IMG/VR virus record: IMGVR_UViG_3300009034_003919
Location: 1-54,986 of that record
Source: a virus
Length of the DNA stretch: 54,986 nt
Strand: one strand, 5' to 3'
The notes beneath the pieces are model-generated. The model worked only from the letters and a program-made list of their open reading frames with translations. It was not told the origin of the DNA and did no database searches. Of the stretch, positions 14,467-21,933 are shown piece after piece; the first letter of the stretch is position 1, and the number at the start of each line of letters is the position of its first letter. The translations under genes and the position numbers were made by a program.

Positions 14467-15075
14467 ATAAAGGTTAGGGATATTACTTCAGAAGAGATAG
14501 AGGCCCTCAGAGAGAGTGTCAGAAGGGCTTACGAGGCTTTGGGCTCGTGGCACACGGTAGGGCGCAGAGTCTTAGCCAAAAGTGGCGCCTATGCCTGGCG
14601 GGTCGCCAATCAACCGGACTTCGTCCCAAGTGCCCAGGCCGTATACCACTGGCGCGAATTCTGGTCCACCCTTCCGGGCCAACCCTGGGAGTCAACCCCC
14701 GAACTCAAAGAAAGAGCCTGGGCCATCATAGGGCAGCGGTGGGGCCCCGAGAATGCCATCTCGGTCAGACACCTGGCCTTTCTGCTATCAGTTGACCCTA
14801 GACGGGCCAGGGGGACCGTGAGGGCCCTCCGCAAAGACGGCTACCCCATCTGTACGGTGCTATCCCCAAAAGGGGGCTACTTCCGCCCTCGCACCCTGGA
14901 GGAATACCGGCATTGGCGCAATCGTACTCTTTGGAGTAGGGCCGCGGACATCATAGACACTTGTGGGGCTCAGGAGATGAACGAGGCCAAGTGGTTTCCA
15001 TCCGATCAGCCCCAGCAGTTATCGTTAGCCTTAGAGGAGAGCGAGTTGATACTACAGCAGCAGGACGCCGGGTAA
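14467..15075 (+). CDS. Winged-helix DNA-binding protein, apparent AUA start
   Basis: Coding-quality sequence (IKVRDITSEEIEALRESVRRA) runs upstream of the first conventional start, a TTG at 14539, to an ATA at 14467 that lies five bases after GAGGAGAG. A stop at 14452-14454 precludes an earlier start. From ATA the protein has 202 residues. Residues 70-150 hold a winged helix (ISVRHLAFLLSVDPRRARGTVRALRKDGYPI, then a wing KGGYFRPRTLEEY) typical of phage replication or regulatory proteins. ACG at 14464 or a mutated ATG are alternatives for the start. Confidence 0.7.
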   Translation: MKVRDITSEEIEALRESVRRAYEALGSWHTVGRRVLAKSGAYAWRVANQPDFVPSAQAVYHWREFWSTLPGQPWESTPELKERAWAIIGQRWGPENAISVRHLAFLLSVDPRRARGTVRALRKDGYPICTVLSPKGGYFRPRTLEEYRHWRNRTLWSRAADIIDTCGAQEMNEAKWFPSDQPQQLSLALEESELILQQQDAG

Positions 15076-15290
15076 GGCTGCTTTGACAAACTCCCGGCGA
15101 CGCGAGGGGCTTCCGATAAGAAGGTGCGAGGGAAACGGCCCCTGACACTCCGGAAAGACGGAGAAGGTGTAGGGGAGGAAAAGAGGTTCGGGTTAAGCGG
15201 GATCCGCCCGGTACAGCGGAGAAATTGCCTGGAGGGAACTTACCCGAGGGAAGAGAGGGGACTGCACGCTGATAGGGGGAAGAACACCTA
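15066..15290 (+). ncRNA. Candidate HEARO / IscB omega-RNA-like structured RNA
   Basis: This non-coding gap is densely paired. CGCCGGG near 15067 pairs with CCCGGCG near 15093. GGGGC at 15106-15110 pairs with GCCCC at 15138-15142, enclosing CTTCCGATAAGAAGG and GGGAAACG. A long hairpin CCCCT..ACAC..CTCCG is closed by a GAAAGA loop. TCGGGT-TAAG near 15188 pairs with CTTACCCGA near 15239. The order CTTCC..GGTGCGA..GGAAAC..hairpin resembles the HEARO/IscB omega RNA as I remember it. No IscB gene is in the window, so this would be a stand-alone RNA. Its guide, if any, would lie upstream, over the 3' end of the winged-helix gene. Confidence 0.5.
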
Positions 15291-15291
15291 A

Positions 15292-15549
15292 GTGGCAATT
15301 CTCCTTCACTTGCATAGAGCGGGAAACGGATGGCACAGGTTCAGGATCGGCGACAACGGAGATCCGACAGAGTTCAAGATAGCAGTCCTGCGGCTCAAGG
15401 AGATGATCCCTTTGGGCCAAAGGAGATGGGTGAGAGAGATAGCATTCTGGGAGGTTGCGCCTACGCTCGACAATGAGAGAGCGCTGTATGCGATCTTCGA
15501 GAACGGTCCCCGGCATTTCCCGCTGAAGACACAGTTGAGGCTCTTTTGA
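15292..15549 (+). CDS. Hypothetical 85-residue protein
   Basis: It starts at GTG behind AGGGGGAAG, at the end of the structured RNA region. The compact product (LLHLHRAGNGWHRFRIG, then REIAFWEVAPTLDNERALYAIFENG) has a plausible alpha-beta pattern. No family is recognised. It precedes the PAPS-reductase-like gene by 15 bases. Confidence 0.6.
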   Translation: MAILLHLHRAGNGWHRFRIGDNGDPTEFKIAVLRLKEMIPLGQRRWVREIAFWEVAPTLDNERALYAIFENGPRHFPLKTQLRLF

Positions 15550-15564
15550 GACGTTGAGGTTGCT

Positions 15565-16326
15565 GTGACAGACATGATTAGTTTCGGTGGTGGAGTGAAC
15601 AGTGTTGCAATGACGGTCCTCCTCGTCAAGGAAGGCTGGCAGGGGCCCATCGTCTTCGCCGACACCGGCGGGGAGTGGCCGGAGACGTATTGCTACATGG
15701 ACTACTTCGAGGAGGAATTCCTGGCACCTCGATCGCGGACGATCATGCGACTAAGCCCAGGATCAGAGTACCATCGAAGCAAGGCACAGGTTCCACTTGA
15801 GGAATACTGTCTCGAGGCAGGAATTGTCCCCCTGGTATTCGCCCGCTGGTGTACGGACCGGTGGAAGGTGACGCCACTGCTTAACTGGCGTAGACAGCAG
15901 GACATGGAGAAAATGTTGTTGGCCATAGCCGCAGAGGAGGCCCATCGGGCGAAGCCACGCCCGTTCCGCCAGTATCCCTTGGTCGACCGATGGATCGACA
16001 GGGATGGGTGCATGGAGATCATCCAGGACCAGGGGCTTGAACTGCCTCGGCGATCCAACTGCTTCTTCTGCCCGTTCCAGCGCATGAGCACCTGGCGCGA
16101 TCTATGGACTTTGCACCCGGATCTGTTCGAGCGTGCCGCCGCTATGGAGAGGAACGCAAGCGCGAAGGTGGGCAAGAGATTCACACTCATACCCTCAAGG
16201 CCGGACCTGGGCCGGATCGCTCCTACGCTTGACGAACTGAGAGTCGGATACGAGAAACAGATGGAATTGCCGGGATTCGAGTATGGATACCTCCGGGAGT
16301 TCCAGGGGTGCGTATGCGAACTATGA
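15565..16326 (+). CDS. PAPS reductase-like PP-loop protein
   Basis: The protein has 253 residues (GTG 15565; ATG 15574 possible). The PP-loop ISFGGGVNSVAM near the N-terminus matches the nucleotide-binding motif of the phosphoadenosine phosphosulfate reductase/DndC superfamily. VFADTGGEWPET and RWCTDRWKVTPL are further family marks, and NCFFCPFQRMSTWRDL gives a Cys pair in the C-terminal half. Phage members are common and poorly understood; roles proposed include sulfur assimilation and DNA modification. It is in the early operon, and its stop overlaps the next ATG as ATGA. Confidence 0.85.
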   Translation: MTDMISFGGGVNSVAMTVLLVKEGWQGPIVFADTGGEWPETYCYMDYFEEEFLAPRSRTIMRLSPGSEYHRSKAQVPLEEYCLEAGIVPLVFARWCTDRWKVTPLLNWRRQQDMEKMLLAIAAEEAHRAKPRPFRQYPLVDRWIDRDGCMEIIQDQGLELPRRSNCFFCPFQRMSTWRDLWTLHPDLFERAAAMERNASAKVGKRFTLIPSRPDLGRIAPTLDELRVGYEKQMELPGFEYGYLREFQGCVCEL

Positions 16327-16832
16327 ATGATCGTCTTGACTTCACCGCCATCATTTTGGTCATCTCTTTCGCCATGGCCTCACAAAAGGTGGACTGGGAG
16401 TGGCGGGTAAGGTTGCCGCCGGGACCGCCCTCTCAGGCCACCGTCATCGTGCTCTCCCCACCTGCCCAGGAGGATGGCTTCTTGAGGAAGGAACCTCGAC
16501 CCGATACCAACGATCTCGGTTTATGGGTCCTCTTCCTCGATGGCCGAGTCGAGGGGCCGATGACCTTCAAAGTGACGGCCTACAACGAGCACGATGGACA
16601 TACCCCTGGGACAATCACCGCCTCTGGCCTTCCGGTTATGGCTGAGATCACCGCGGCTTGCGGGCCAGAACTGGAGTTCGGCGCTGTGATCGTGCTGGAG
16701 AACGGTATGATAGTGCGATGCCTGGACCGGGGAGGCGGGATCGGCGAGGGGGAGCTGGATATCTACCTCGCTGATCTGAGCGAAGCGGAACGGTTCGGAG
16801 TTCAGGAAATCAAGGGGGTAATAGTGAGATGA
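16323..16832 (+). CDS. Membrane-anchored 3D-domain protein, putative murein-active
   Basis: I chose ATG 16323 for its ATGA overlap; in-frame GTG 16308 and ATG 16314 precede it. The N-terminus has a short hydrophobic anchor or signal (FTAIILVISFAMAS). The C-terminal half fits the 3D (Asp-Asp-Asp) domain: FKVTAYNEHDG..PGTITASG, CGPELEFGAVIVLENG, RCLDRGGGIG..ELDIYLADLSEAERFGV. The domain is shared with MltA and YocH/RpfB proteins and acts on peptidoglycan. Its presence in the early rather than the lysis region is unusual. Confidence 0.75.
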   Translation: MNDRLDFTAIILVISFAMASQKVDWEWRVRLPPGPPSQATVIVLSPPAQEDGFLRKEPRPDTNDLGLWVLFLDGRVEGPMTFKVTAYNEHDGHTPGTITASGLPVMAEITAACGPELEFGAVIVLENGMIVRCLDRGGGIGEGELDIYLADLSEAERFGVQEIKGVIVR

Positions 16833-17077
16833 GAAAAAGATACAAGCACCGATGTCGATGGCTCTACCAGCCGAAGAAGAAAGCGGGTCACTACGACCGA
16901 AAGGCATGGCCCAAGGCCACACTCTACTGCTGGCAGACGGGCAAGAATATCAGAGAGAGGGAATGCACCCCCTGCCTTCTCGCTCGCCTAATCACGGTCA
17001 AGAGCTACATGGTCAATAGCCTTCCGCACAAGCAGCCCATGACTCTGGCTGAGTGGGAGAAGCGACACGGGGGCTGA
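16829..17077 (+). CDS. Basic Cys-containing hypothetical protein
   Basis: It is coupled to the 3D-domain gene by ATGA. The 82 residues are basic at the start (MRKRYKHRCRWLYQPKKKAGH) and have Cys at YCWQTGK and ECTPCLLA, possibly a zinc site. The end (MTLAEWEKRHG) is helical. The function is unknown. Confidence 0.6.
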   Translation: MRKRYKHRCRWLYQPKKKAGHYDRKAWPKATLYCWQTGKNIRERECTPCLLARLITVKSYMVNSLPHKQPMTLAEWEKRHGG

Positions 17078-17082
17078 CGGGA

Positions 17083-17574
17083 ATGTATAGAGACGAAGAG
17101 GGCTATCTGGTCTTCGATAACGTGACCGAGTGGCGAAAGGAGACCAGATACTACGACACCCGGGTGAGCACCGCTCAAAGCCAGGCTCAGATCCAACGGA
17201 TGCTCATGGATCACTACGAGGCCGACCAGGTGATCATCAGCGAGCGGCAGGGCGGGCAGATCGTGGTCGCTTTCGAGTGGAAAGGCAGGAGATACGTCAT
17301 TCCCGTCCGCCGAGCGAAGATCGAGGGAGAGACGAAAAAGGAGATCGATCGCTTGATGCGACAGGCGTTCCGGGTCCTCCATTGGTATCTCAAGGGCGTG
17401 CTGGAGATGCGGTTCTTGGTACCCGAGGAGGAGATGCTCATGCCTTTCCAGATGCTGCAGGCTGGAAATCAGCAGATTCGAGTGGCCGATGCCGTTCTGG
17501 GAGGTTTGCTCCGGCCCGCTCTGCCTCCCGGAGAAGGCGAACCGATTGAAGGCAAGTTCACGGAAAGGGAGTAG
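17083..17574 (+). CDS. Hypothetical early protein
   Basis: ATG 17083 lies six bases after the previous stop; an in-frame start at 17053 would overlap that gene. The 163-residue product begins YRDEEGYLVFDNVTEWRKETR and has a beta core (DQVIISERQGGQIVVAFEWKG, RYVIPVRRAKIEG), then helices. No family is recognised. It lies directly before the PolX-like gene. Confidence 0.65.
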   Translation: MYRDEEGYLVFDNVTEWRKETRYYDTRVSTAQSQAQIQRMLMDHYEADQVIISERQGGQIVVAFEWKGRRYVIPVRRAKIEGETKKEIDRLMRQAFRVLHWYLKGVLEMRFLVPEEEMLMPFQMLQAGNQQIRVADAVLGGLLRPALPPGEGEPIEGKFTERE

Positions 17575-17576
17575 CG

Positions 17577-18062
17577 ATGTACGAACTAGAGTATGCAGGC
17601 GAGATGGCAAACCGCCTGATGGGGATCCTGGAGCCTTGTTGCCAGAGGATCGCCGTGGCAGGTTCGATACGCCGGAAGAGGCCACAGGTAAAGGACATTG
17701 ACCTGGTGATCATCCCCAACAACCTGTCGGCCCTGGGGATCACCCTCTTGCGCTACGGGGAGATCCTTACCAAGAAACGGCTGAGCACGAAGACGAAGAT
17801 CATCAAGTACCGCTTTCATGGGATCCCGGTGGAGATCTACATCGCTAACGAGGAAACCTGGCCGATGCTCCTCTTGGTGCGCACCGGGAGCGCCAGCCAC
17901 AACCAGGTACTAGCGATGCTGGCAAAGCAGCAAGGACTGAAGTTGAAGGCTAACGGAAGAGGGATCGTTGACGCTCAGGGCAACCGCGTCTCCGGGGATA
18001 CCGAGGAGAGCATCTTTGAAGCGCTGGGCCTTGAATATATCCCGCCGGAGAAGAGGGAATGA
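17577..18062 (+). CDS. PolX-family nucleotidyltransferase-like protein
   Basis: The protein has 161 residues. It carries the DNA polymerase X palm: VAGSIRRKRPQVKDIDLVI (GS plus DID metal ligands), then a strand GIPVEIYIA with a third acidic residue, and RTGSASHN..LA..A...GLKL that forms the thumb in larger PolX enzymes; the end TEESIFEALGLEYIPPEKR is a family hallmark. The helix-hairpin-helix lyase and fingers regions are absent, so this is a stand-alone catalytic core. It probably acts in DNA repair or end-processing. It overlaps the ASCH gene by ATGA. Confidence 0.8.
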   Translation: MYELEYAGEMANRLMGILEPCCQRIAVAGSIRRKRPQVKDIDLVIIPNNLSALGITLLRYGEILTKKRLSTKTKIIKYRFHGIPVEIYIANEETWPMLLLVRTGSASHNQVLAMLAKQQGLKLKANGRGIVDAQGNRVSGDTEESIFEALGLEYIPPEKRE

Positions 18063-18379
18063 TGGCCGAGGTCGAGATCTCGTTCGATGAGCGGTTTCGA
18101 GATGCGCTCCTGGATGGTTCGAAGATCTGCACAGTGCGGCGCTTTAAGAAAGGGGATGAAGGGGATCATTTCCATACCTTTGGGCGGATCTTCTTCTTGA
18201 CCAATGTAAATGAAGCCGATCTCGGTGAGATCCTGCTCTATTATGAGCACATGGGTTTTGGTAGCCCGACCGATGCGCTGGTCTTCTGGAAAGACCTAAC
18301 CGGCCGGTGGGAGCCAGATAGAAGAGTATGGTTTCATTGGTTCGTGCCGGAGGAGTGCTGGGTAAGAAACCTTGGATAG
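18059..18379 (+). CDS. ASCH-like domain protein
   Basis: The protein has 106 residues. ISFDERFRDALLDGSKICTVRR at the N-terminus is the start typical of ASCH/PUA-like domains (loop G-K-x-x-T-x-R), followed by GRIFFLTNVNEADLGEILLYY and a C-terminal strand VWFHWFVPEE. ASCH domains bind RNA or modified nucleosides; some are amidohydrolases of modified cytidine. The specific role is not known. ATGs at 18059 and 18062 are both usable. Confidence 0.65.
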   Translation: MMAEVEISFDERFRDALLDGSKICTVRRFKKGDEGDHFHTFGRIFFLTNVNEADLGEILLYYEHMGFGSPTDALVFWKDLTGRWEPDRRVWFHWFVPEECWVRNLG

Positions 18380-18391
18380 AGAGGAGGAGTG

Positions 18392-19606
18392 ATGGAAGCA
18401 CAATTAAGGCTAATTGGCCTCGACGACATCGACGTCAACCAGGCGAATCCTCGAAAGAGGATGAATGAAGAGAGCCTGAACCAACTGGCGGCCTCCGTGG
18501 CCAGCGTTGGAGTCATCCAGCCGGTGGTGATCACCACGAGGGACGGCAGGAACCTCCTGGTCACCGGTGAACGCCGAGTTCGGGCAGCTAAGATGGCCGG
18601 CCTCAAGGAGATACCTGCCGTGGTGAGAGAGCTCACCGATAAGCAGATCCTGGAGGCCATGCTAGTCGAAAATCTCCAGCGAGAGGATCTGGCGCCCTTG
18701 GAGGAGGCGGCTGCGCTCAATCGCCTGATTAAGGAGTACGGCTGGAAACAGAAAGCCTTGGCCGAGCGCATCGGGAGGAGCCAGCCGTGGATCTCAAAGA
18801 GAATCAGGCTCCTAGTTTTACCTCAAGAGGCGCAGAAGGCTCTGTATTCTGGCGGAATATCAATCGAGGACGCCCTAGAACTCCGTCGCTTGCGCAAGTT
18901 CCCTGACAAGATCCTCGAGGCGCTTGAGGATCCTGGTTGGAATATGAAGGCTAAAGTGGAGCGACTGTTGGTGGAAGCGCAGCGGGAGATCTCCCAAGAG
19001 AATAGATCTGCTGAATTAGAGGCGGCTGGGAAGCGAGTATGGCGAGGGCCGTTTGAAACTTGGTTCCACGCAGGGTCAAGACATCAAGCCTTCCAGTTGA
19101 ACAAGGAACAGGAGAGGGAGCACAAGAAGGAAAAGCGCGAATGTTTGGCCTACGCTGTACGATGGTGGCAGGATAAGGCGGTCCCCGTTTGCACGGATCC
19201 TTCACACTGGAAGGAAGAGATGCACAGATGGGAAAGCGAGCAGCACGAAGCGGAAAAGAGGGAGCGGAAAGCAAAAGAGCAGGCTAGACTTGAGAGCGAT
19301 TATGCGGTAATGCACTCCATCACCGGTTCTGTGGAAGAGATCGAGGAACAGATGAGGCGGGAGGCGCTGAGGGCCGCGGGGAGGGTGAAAACTCCCAAGA
19401 CAGCGGCTCGGGCCTTTGGCTGGAAGGTCGGACGGCGGTTTGATACTGCGCGCCTGGCTGCGGAAATTCGAAAAGCACGCGGCCGGGAGCTAAGGAGGTT
19501 GTGGCTCGTGGCCCTGGCTTGCGAGGAGATCTCTTATGGCTGGGGTCGTAGCCAAGTGCTAGAGATGATCAGGCAAATGCGGGGACAGACCGGTGCTATC
19601 GGATGA
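18392..19606 (+). CDS. ParB/Spo0J family protein
   Basis: ATG 18392 follows GAGAGGAGGAG. The 404-residue protein opens with a ParB CTPase domain (LDDIDVNQANPRK; VTGERRVRAAKMAGLKEIPAVV; MLVENLQREDLAPLEEA) and a central helix-turn-helix (QKALAERIGRSQPWISKRIRLLVL). The second half is a long charged region. No ParA is present, so plasmid-type segregation is unlikely; phage ParB proteins often act in regulation or replication. A second, shorter ParB-like protein is encoded at 23715. Confidence 0.85.
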   Translation: MEAQLRLIGLDDIDVNQANPRKRMNEESLNQLAASVASVGVIQPVVITTRDGRNLLVTGERRVRAAKMAGLKEIPAVVRELTDKQILEAMLVENLQREDLAPLEEAAALNRLIKEYGWKQKALAERIGRSQPWISKRIRLLVLPQEAQKALYSGGISIEDALELRRLRKFPDKILEALEDPGWNMKAKVERLLVEAQREISQENRSAELEAAGKRVWRGPFETWFHAGSRHQAFQLNKEQEREHKKEKRECLAYAVRWWQDKAVPVCTDPSHWKEEMHRWESEQHEAEKRERKAKEQARLESDYAVMHSITGSVEEIEEQMRREALRAAGRVKTPKTAARAFGWKVGRRFDTARLAAEIRKARGRELRRLWLVALACEEISYGWGRSQVLEMIRQMRGQTGAIG

Positions 19607-19805
19607 CGAGCTTCTGGCGCGGCGCAAAAGGAAGGCGAAGCGAGAGAGCGCCAAGAAGCGCCGGAAGCGCCGTCCGGTGACCCAGGCTTGCATCGATATT
19701 CAATGCTCGAGCGTGAAGTTCAAGGAGCGCAGGGATGGGAAACTGAGTTGCAATCCCACCTGCTTCAGAATCACCTGCCCATTGGAGGAGGCCAGCGATG
19801 CGTGA
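19593..19805 (+). CDS. Small basic Cys-rich protein
   Basis: GTG 19593 overlaps the ParB 3' end. The 70 residues begin with a dense Lys/Arg helix (ARRKRKAKRESAKKRRKRRP), then four Cys (ACIDIQCSS, SCNPTCFRITC) that could bind zinc. A nucleic-acid-binding role is plausible. The ribosome site is weak. Confidence 0.5.
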   Translation: MLSDDELLARRKRKAKRESAKKRRKRRPVTQACIDIQCSSVKFKERRDGKLSCNPTCFRITCPLEEASDA

Positions 19806-20388
19806 AGGCTTGGTGATAGGTGGGTGCCTTGGCTTTGGAGCATCGCTCTTGTTGCTAATCGGGCTCATAGTGGGCCAACTTTCCGTTTGGCGATGGTTGA
19901 ATAAGAGATATGGGGTGCCGATGTCCGTACCCTTCTATCAATGGGTTGACCACAAGTTGGAGGAGGTCGCGATGTCAGGGCTCAAAGCGGAGATCAACCG
20001 AAGCTGTACGCCAGAGCAGGCCAAGGCGATCCGAAAGGTCTTTGAAGACCAAGGATGGGTCGAGGGCATAGACTTCATCGACCACACGGCCAGGGGGACG
20101 CTCTGTTACTCCAAGGAGGAAATGGACGCGTTTAAGGAGATGCTGAAGAAGAACATCATTCCATACCTCAACCTCCAACGGTTGCGACAGAGGGCAGAGG
20201 AGATATATGTTGAGGAGTTCAGCGGCGGAGTCGCCATCGAGAATCAGACGGTCTTGGCTGAGGCGTGTGCAAGGGATATGGCGAAAGCCTATGAACAAGC
20301 GTTGAAGAGGGAAATGGAGGCGTTTAGGGAAATGATGAAGGAAGAGATGCAAAGGAGCAACCGCGAATGCGAAAAGGAGAAGCGATGA
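19798..20388 (+). CDS. Membrane-anchored helical protein
   Basis: ATG 19798 follows GGAGGAGG. The 196-residue protein starts with one membrane helix (LGFGASLLLLIGLIVGQLSVW), followed by a mainly helical cytosolic region (CTPEQAKAIRKVFEDQGWVEGIDFI; a C-terminal helix rich in Lys/Glu). It overlaps the next gene by ATGA. The family is not recognised. Confidence 0.6.
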   Translation: MREGLVIGGCLGFGASLLLLIGLIVGQLSVWRWLNKRYGVPMSVPFYQWVDHKLEEVAMSGLKAEINRSCTPEQAKAIRKVFEDQGWVEGIDFIDHTARGTLCYSKEEMDAFKEMLKKNIIPYLNLQRLRQRAEEIYVEEFSGGVAIENQTVLAEACARDMAKAYEQALKREMEAFREMMKEEMQRSNRECEKEKR

Positions 20389-20999
20389 GGGAGGTCGTCT
20401 ATTTCATACTGACCGCCATGGAAGAACCCGTGATCTACCTGAAGGTTCCGCTTGCCTTTAGCAGGGAGACTTGGGCTTACATTAGCGAATACACGATGTA
20501 TGTTGTGGAAGCGGTGACGTCAGTCTTTGTAGACGAGCCGGAGGAAATAACCCCTCTTGATCAGTTTCTTTCAGAGCAGCTAGAAGAGACGCTCAGGCGC
20601 TATTGGCATCGTCTGTGGGTGAGTCCCAAGAAGTTTAGTCAGGAGCGGCTCAGCAAGTTGGCGCGGAAGGGTCAATGGGAGAAGATAGAATCGCTAGTTT
20701 GGGCAGTGAAGAAGCGAGAGATAGAGGATGCGGCCCCCCACAGGATTTACCGAATACCAGCCACAGGCCCAACGCTGTCCGGCAGTCTACCGCCGGGGAG
20801 CGAGATCATTCTCGACAAGAAAGCAGCAGAGGGGATGAGCGAGGACGAACTGGGAAAGGAAATACCCTTGGAGAAGATGCTTCTCGGGGAACGGCAGCGG
20901 CTTGAGCAGGTCATGGCCGATATGACCAAGACGTACGAGGCGGGGCGGAAGATACTCGATCAACTTCCTGGTTTGGATGGGAGGCAGAGAGGTGAATGA
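20385..20999 (+). CDS. Hypothetical early protein
   Basis: It is coupled to the previous gene by ATGA. The product has 204 residues, begins MREVVYFILTAMEEPVIYLK and continues with helices (LDQFLSEQLEETLRRYWHRLWV) and a charged C-terminus. No motif is recognised. The N-terminal strand pattern suggests a small alpha-beta domain. Confidence 0.6.
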   Translation: MREVVYFILTAMEEPVIYLKVPLAFSRETWAYISEYTMYVVEAVTSVFVDEPEEITPLDQFLSEQLEETLRRYWHRLWVSPKKFSQERLSKLARKGQWEKIESLVWAVKKREIEDAAPHRIYRIPATGPTLSGSLPPGSEIILDKKAAEGMSEDELGKEIPLEKMLLGERQRLEQVMADMTKTYEAGRKILDQLPGLDGRQRGE

Positions 21000-21288
21000 A
21001 GAGCCAGAGATCCCGGAGTACGTTGACCTAGAGAAGATGGAATATGCGCAAAAGATCAGACGTGCAGGCATTATGTTCTGCCGAAAGTGCGGGGCCACGA
21101 GACCCAAGCACGGATTTTATCCCTTAATCTCCGGTGTCGCCTATGAGGGTGAACATGACTTGGCGACAACTTCTCCCCTTATATGCAATTGCTGCCACAC
21201 CTCGGCCCAGAGTCCCTGTTTCTACTGCGAGGAGGAGAAGAGGACGGGACGGGAGATCGATGTAGGGAAGGAACGCGAAAAGACTTGA
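20992..21288 (+). CDS. Cys-rich hypothetical protein with two zinc ribbons
   Basis: GTG 20992 overlaps the previous stop; an in-frame ATG at 20977 is possible. The 98-residue product has FCRKCGATRPKHGFYP, then CNCCHTSAQSPCFYCEEEK: two sets of Cys pairs. It is the last gene of the leftmost early transcript before a non-coding gap. The role is unknown. Confidence 0.6.
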   Translation: MNEEPEIPEYVDLEKMEYAQKIRRAGIMFCRKCGATRPKHGFYPLISGVAYEGEHDLATTSPLICNCCHTSAQSPCFYCEEEKRTGREIDVGKEREKT

Positions 21289-21342
21289 TTCTGGAAGCGA
21301 AGAGCCAGGGTGCCTACACACCCTGACCCTTCTGACCCAATC

Positions 21343-21386
21343 AGCGATGCGCAGGATCGCTAACTGGGCTACCCCCCAGTATAGCA
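21343..21386 (+). repeat. Hairpin plus TATAGCA element, copy 2
   Basis: AGCGAT (21343-21348) pairs with ATCGCT (21356-21361), and CTGGG (21364-21368) pairs with CCCAG (21375-21379), followed at once by TATAGCA (21380-21386). It shares CCCCAGTATAGCA with the element at 11715-11747 and, like it, precedes a gene with a strong ribosome site. No -35 box is visible at the normal distance, so a plain sigma70 promoter is not supported. Confidence 0.6.
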
Positions 21387-21422
21387 CAAACGTTCGCATC
21401 GCGCAACTGCTGGGAGGTAGCC

Positions 21423-21587
21423 ATGGAACTGGAGGAGCTGGAAAGGCTTCTTGAGGAGGACGAAGATCTACGTGAGCTCGTTGAGGGCTGGCTGGCCGAG
21501 ACGGGGAAGAGCACCGATGACCTGGAGGCCGCGCTCGAGGACCAGAAGCTGTTGGCACTAATTGAGGAATACCTGGAGGGTTGTTGA
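21423..21587 (+). CDS. 54-residue very acidic protein
   Basis: ATG 21423 follows GGGAGGT. The product is almost entirely helical and strongly acidic (MELEELERLLEEDEDLREL, then LEAALEDQKLLALIEEYLEG). Such composition is seen in phage DNA mimics and inhibitors of host enzymes, but composition alone proves nothing. It ends just before the promoter of the next gene. Confidence 0.55.
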   Translation: MELEELERLLEEDEDLRELVEGWLAETGKSTDDLEAALEDQKLLALIEEYLEGC

Positions 21588-21608
21588 GACCGTACAATTT
21601 GGTATAAT
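21581..21608 (+). promoter_or_regulatory. sigma70-like promoter of a nearly leaderless gene
   Basis: TTGTTG (21581-21586) and a perfect TATAAT (21603-21608) are 16 bases apart. The predicted start is near 21615, only about three bases before the ATG at 21618, so the mRNA would be leaderless or almost so. Confidence 0.6.
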
Positions 21609-21617
21609 GTCCCTGGG

Positions 21618-21848
21618 ATGCCAAAGATCTACCTCGCTATCGACACCAAACAGAAGGACTTTGATCAGATCCTTCTGAACCACGCCCTCAACGGAAAGGA
21701 GGGCTGGGTTTTCGTGCACGTGCATCCCAGAGTAGCGAGCTTGCTTGAGCGACTGGAGAAGACAGGTTTCGGCCATGTGAGCTTTGATCTTCGGGATAGT
21801 TTGCCCGAGAACGTGGACATCACTCAGCGTTGTATGCTTGAAAGTTAG
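21618..21848 (+). CDS. Hypothetical 76-residue protein
   Basis: The product has an alpha-beta pattern (MPKIYLAIDTKQKDFDQILL, EGWVFVHVHPRVASLLERLEK, HVSFDLRDSLP). It has its own promoter and terminator (21885-21922), making a one-gene unit between the early operon and the late-regulator genes. No Shine-Dalgarno is present. No family is recognised. Confidence 0.6.
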   Translation: MPKIYLAIDTKQKDFDQILLNHALNGKEGWVFVHVHPRVASLLERLEKTGFGHVSFDLRDSLPENVDITQRCMLES

Positions 21849-21884
21849 CCTCTACCCACTGGCGGTTTAGACCTACCAACGGGC

Positions 21885-21922
21885 GGGGCTCCTGCTCAAA
21901 GCAGGGGCCCCGTTTGCTTTTT
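21885..21922 (+). terminator. Intrinsic terminator
   Basis: GGGGCTCCTGC (21885-21895) pairs with GCAGGGGCCCC (21901-21911) around TCAAA, followed by a T-rich run GTTTGCTTTTT. It closes the single-gene unit at 21618-21848. Confidence 0.85.
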
Positions 21923-21933
21923 GGAGGCCCAGA

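Noticed and set aside
15066-15290. Group I or group II intron
   Set aside because: No group I P7-type core or group II domain V could be found, and no interrupted gene surrounds the region.
18392-19606. A plasmid-type partition system (phage-plasmid)
   Set aside because: No ParA ATPase or centromere-like iterons are visible, and a complete integrase with both att junctions shows chromosomal lysogeny.
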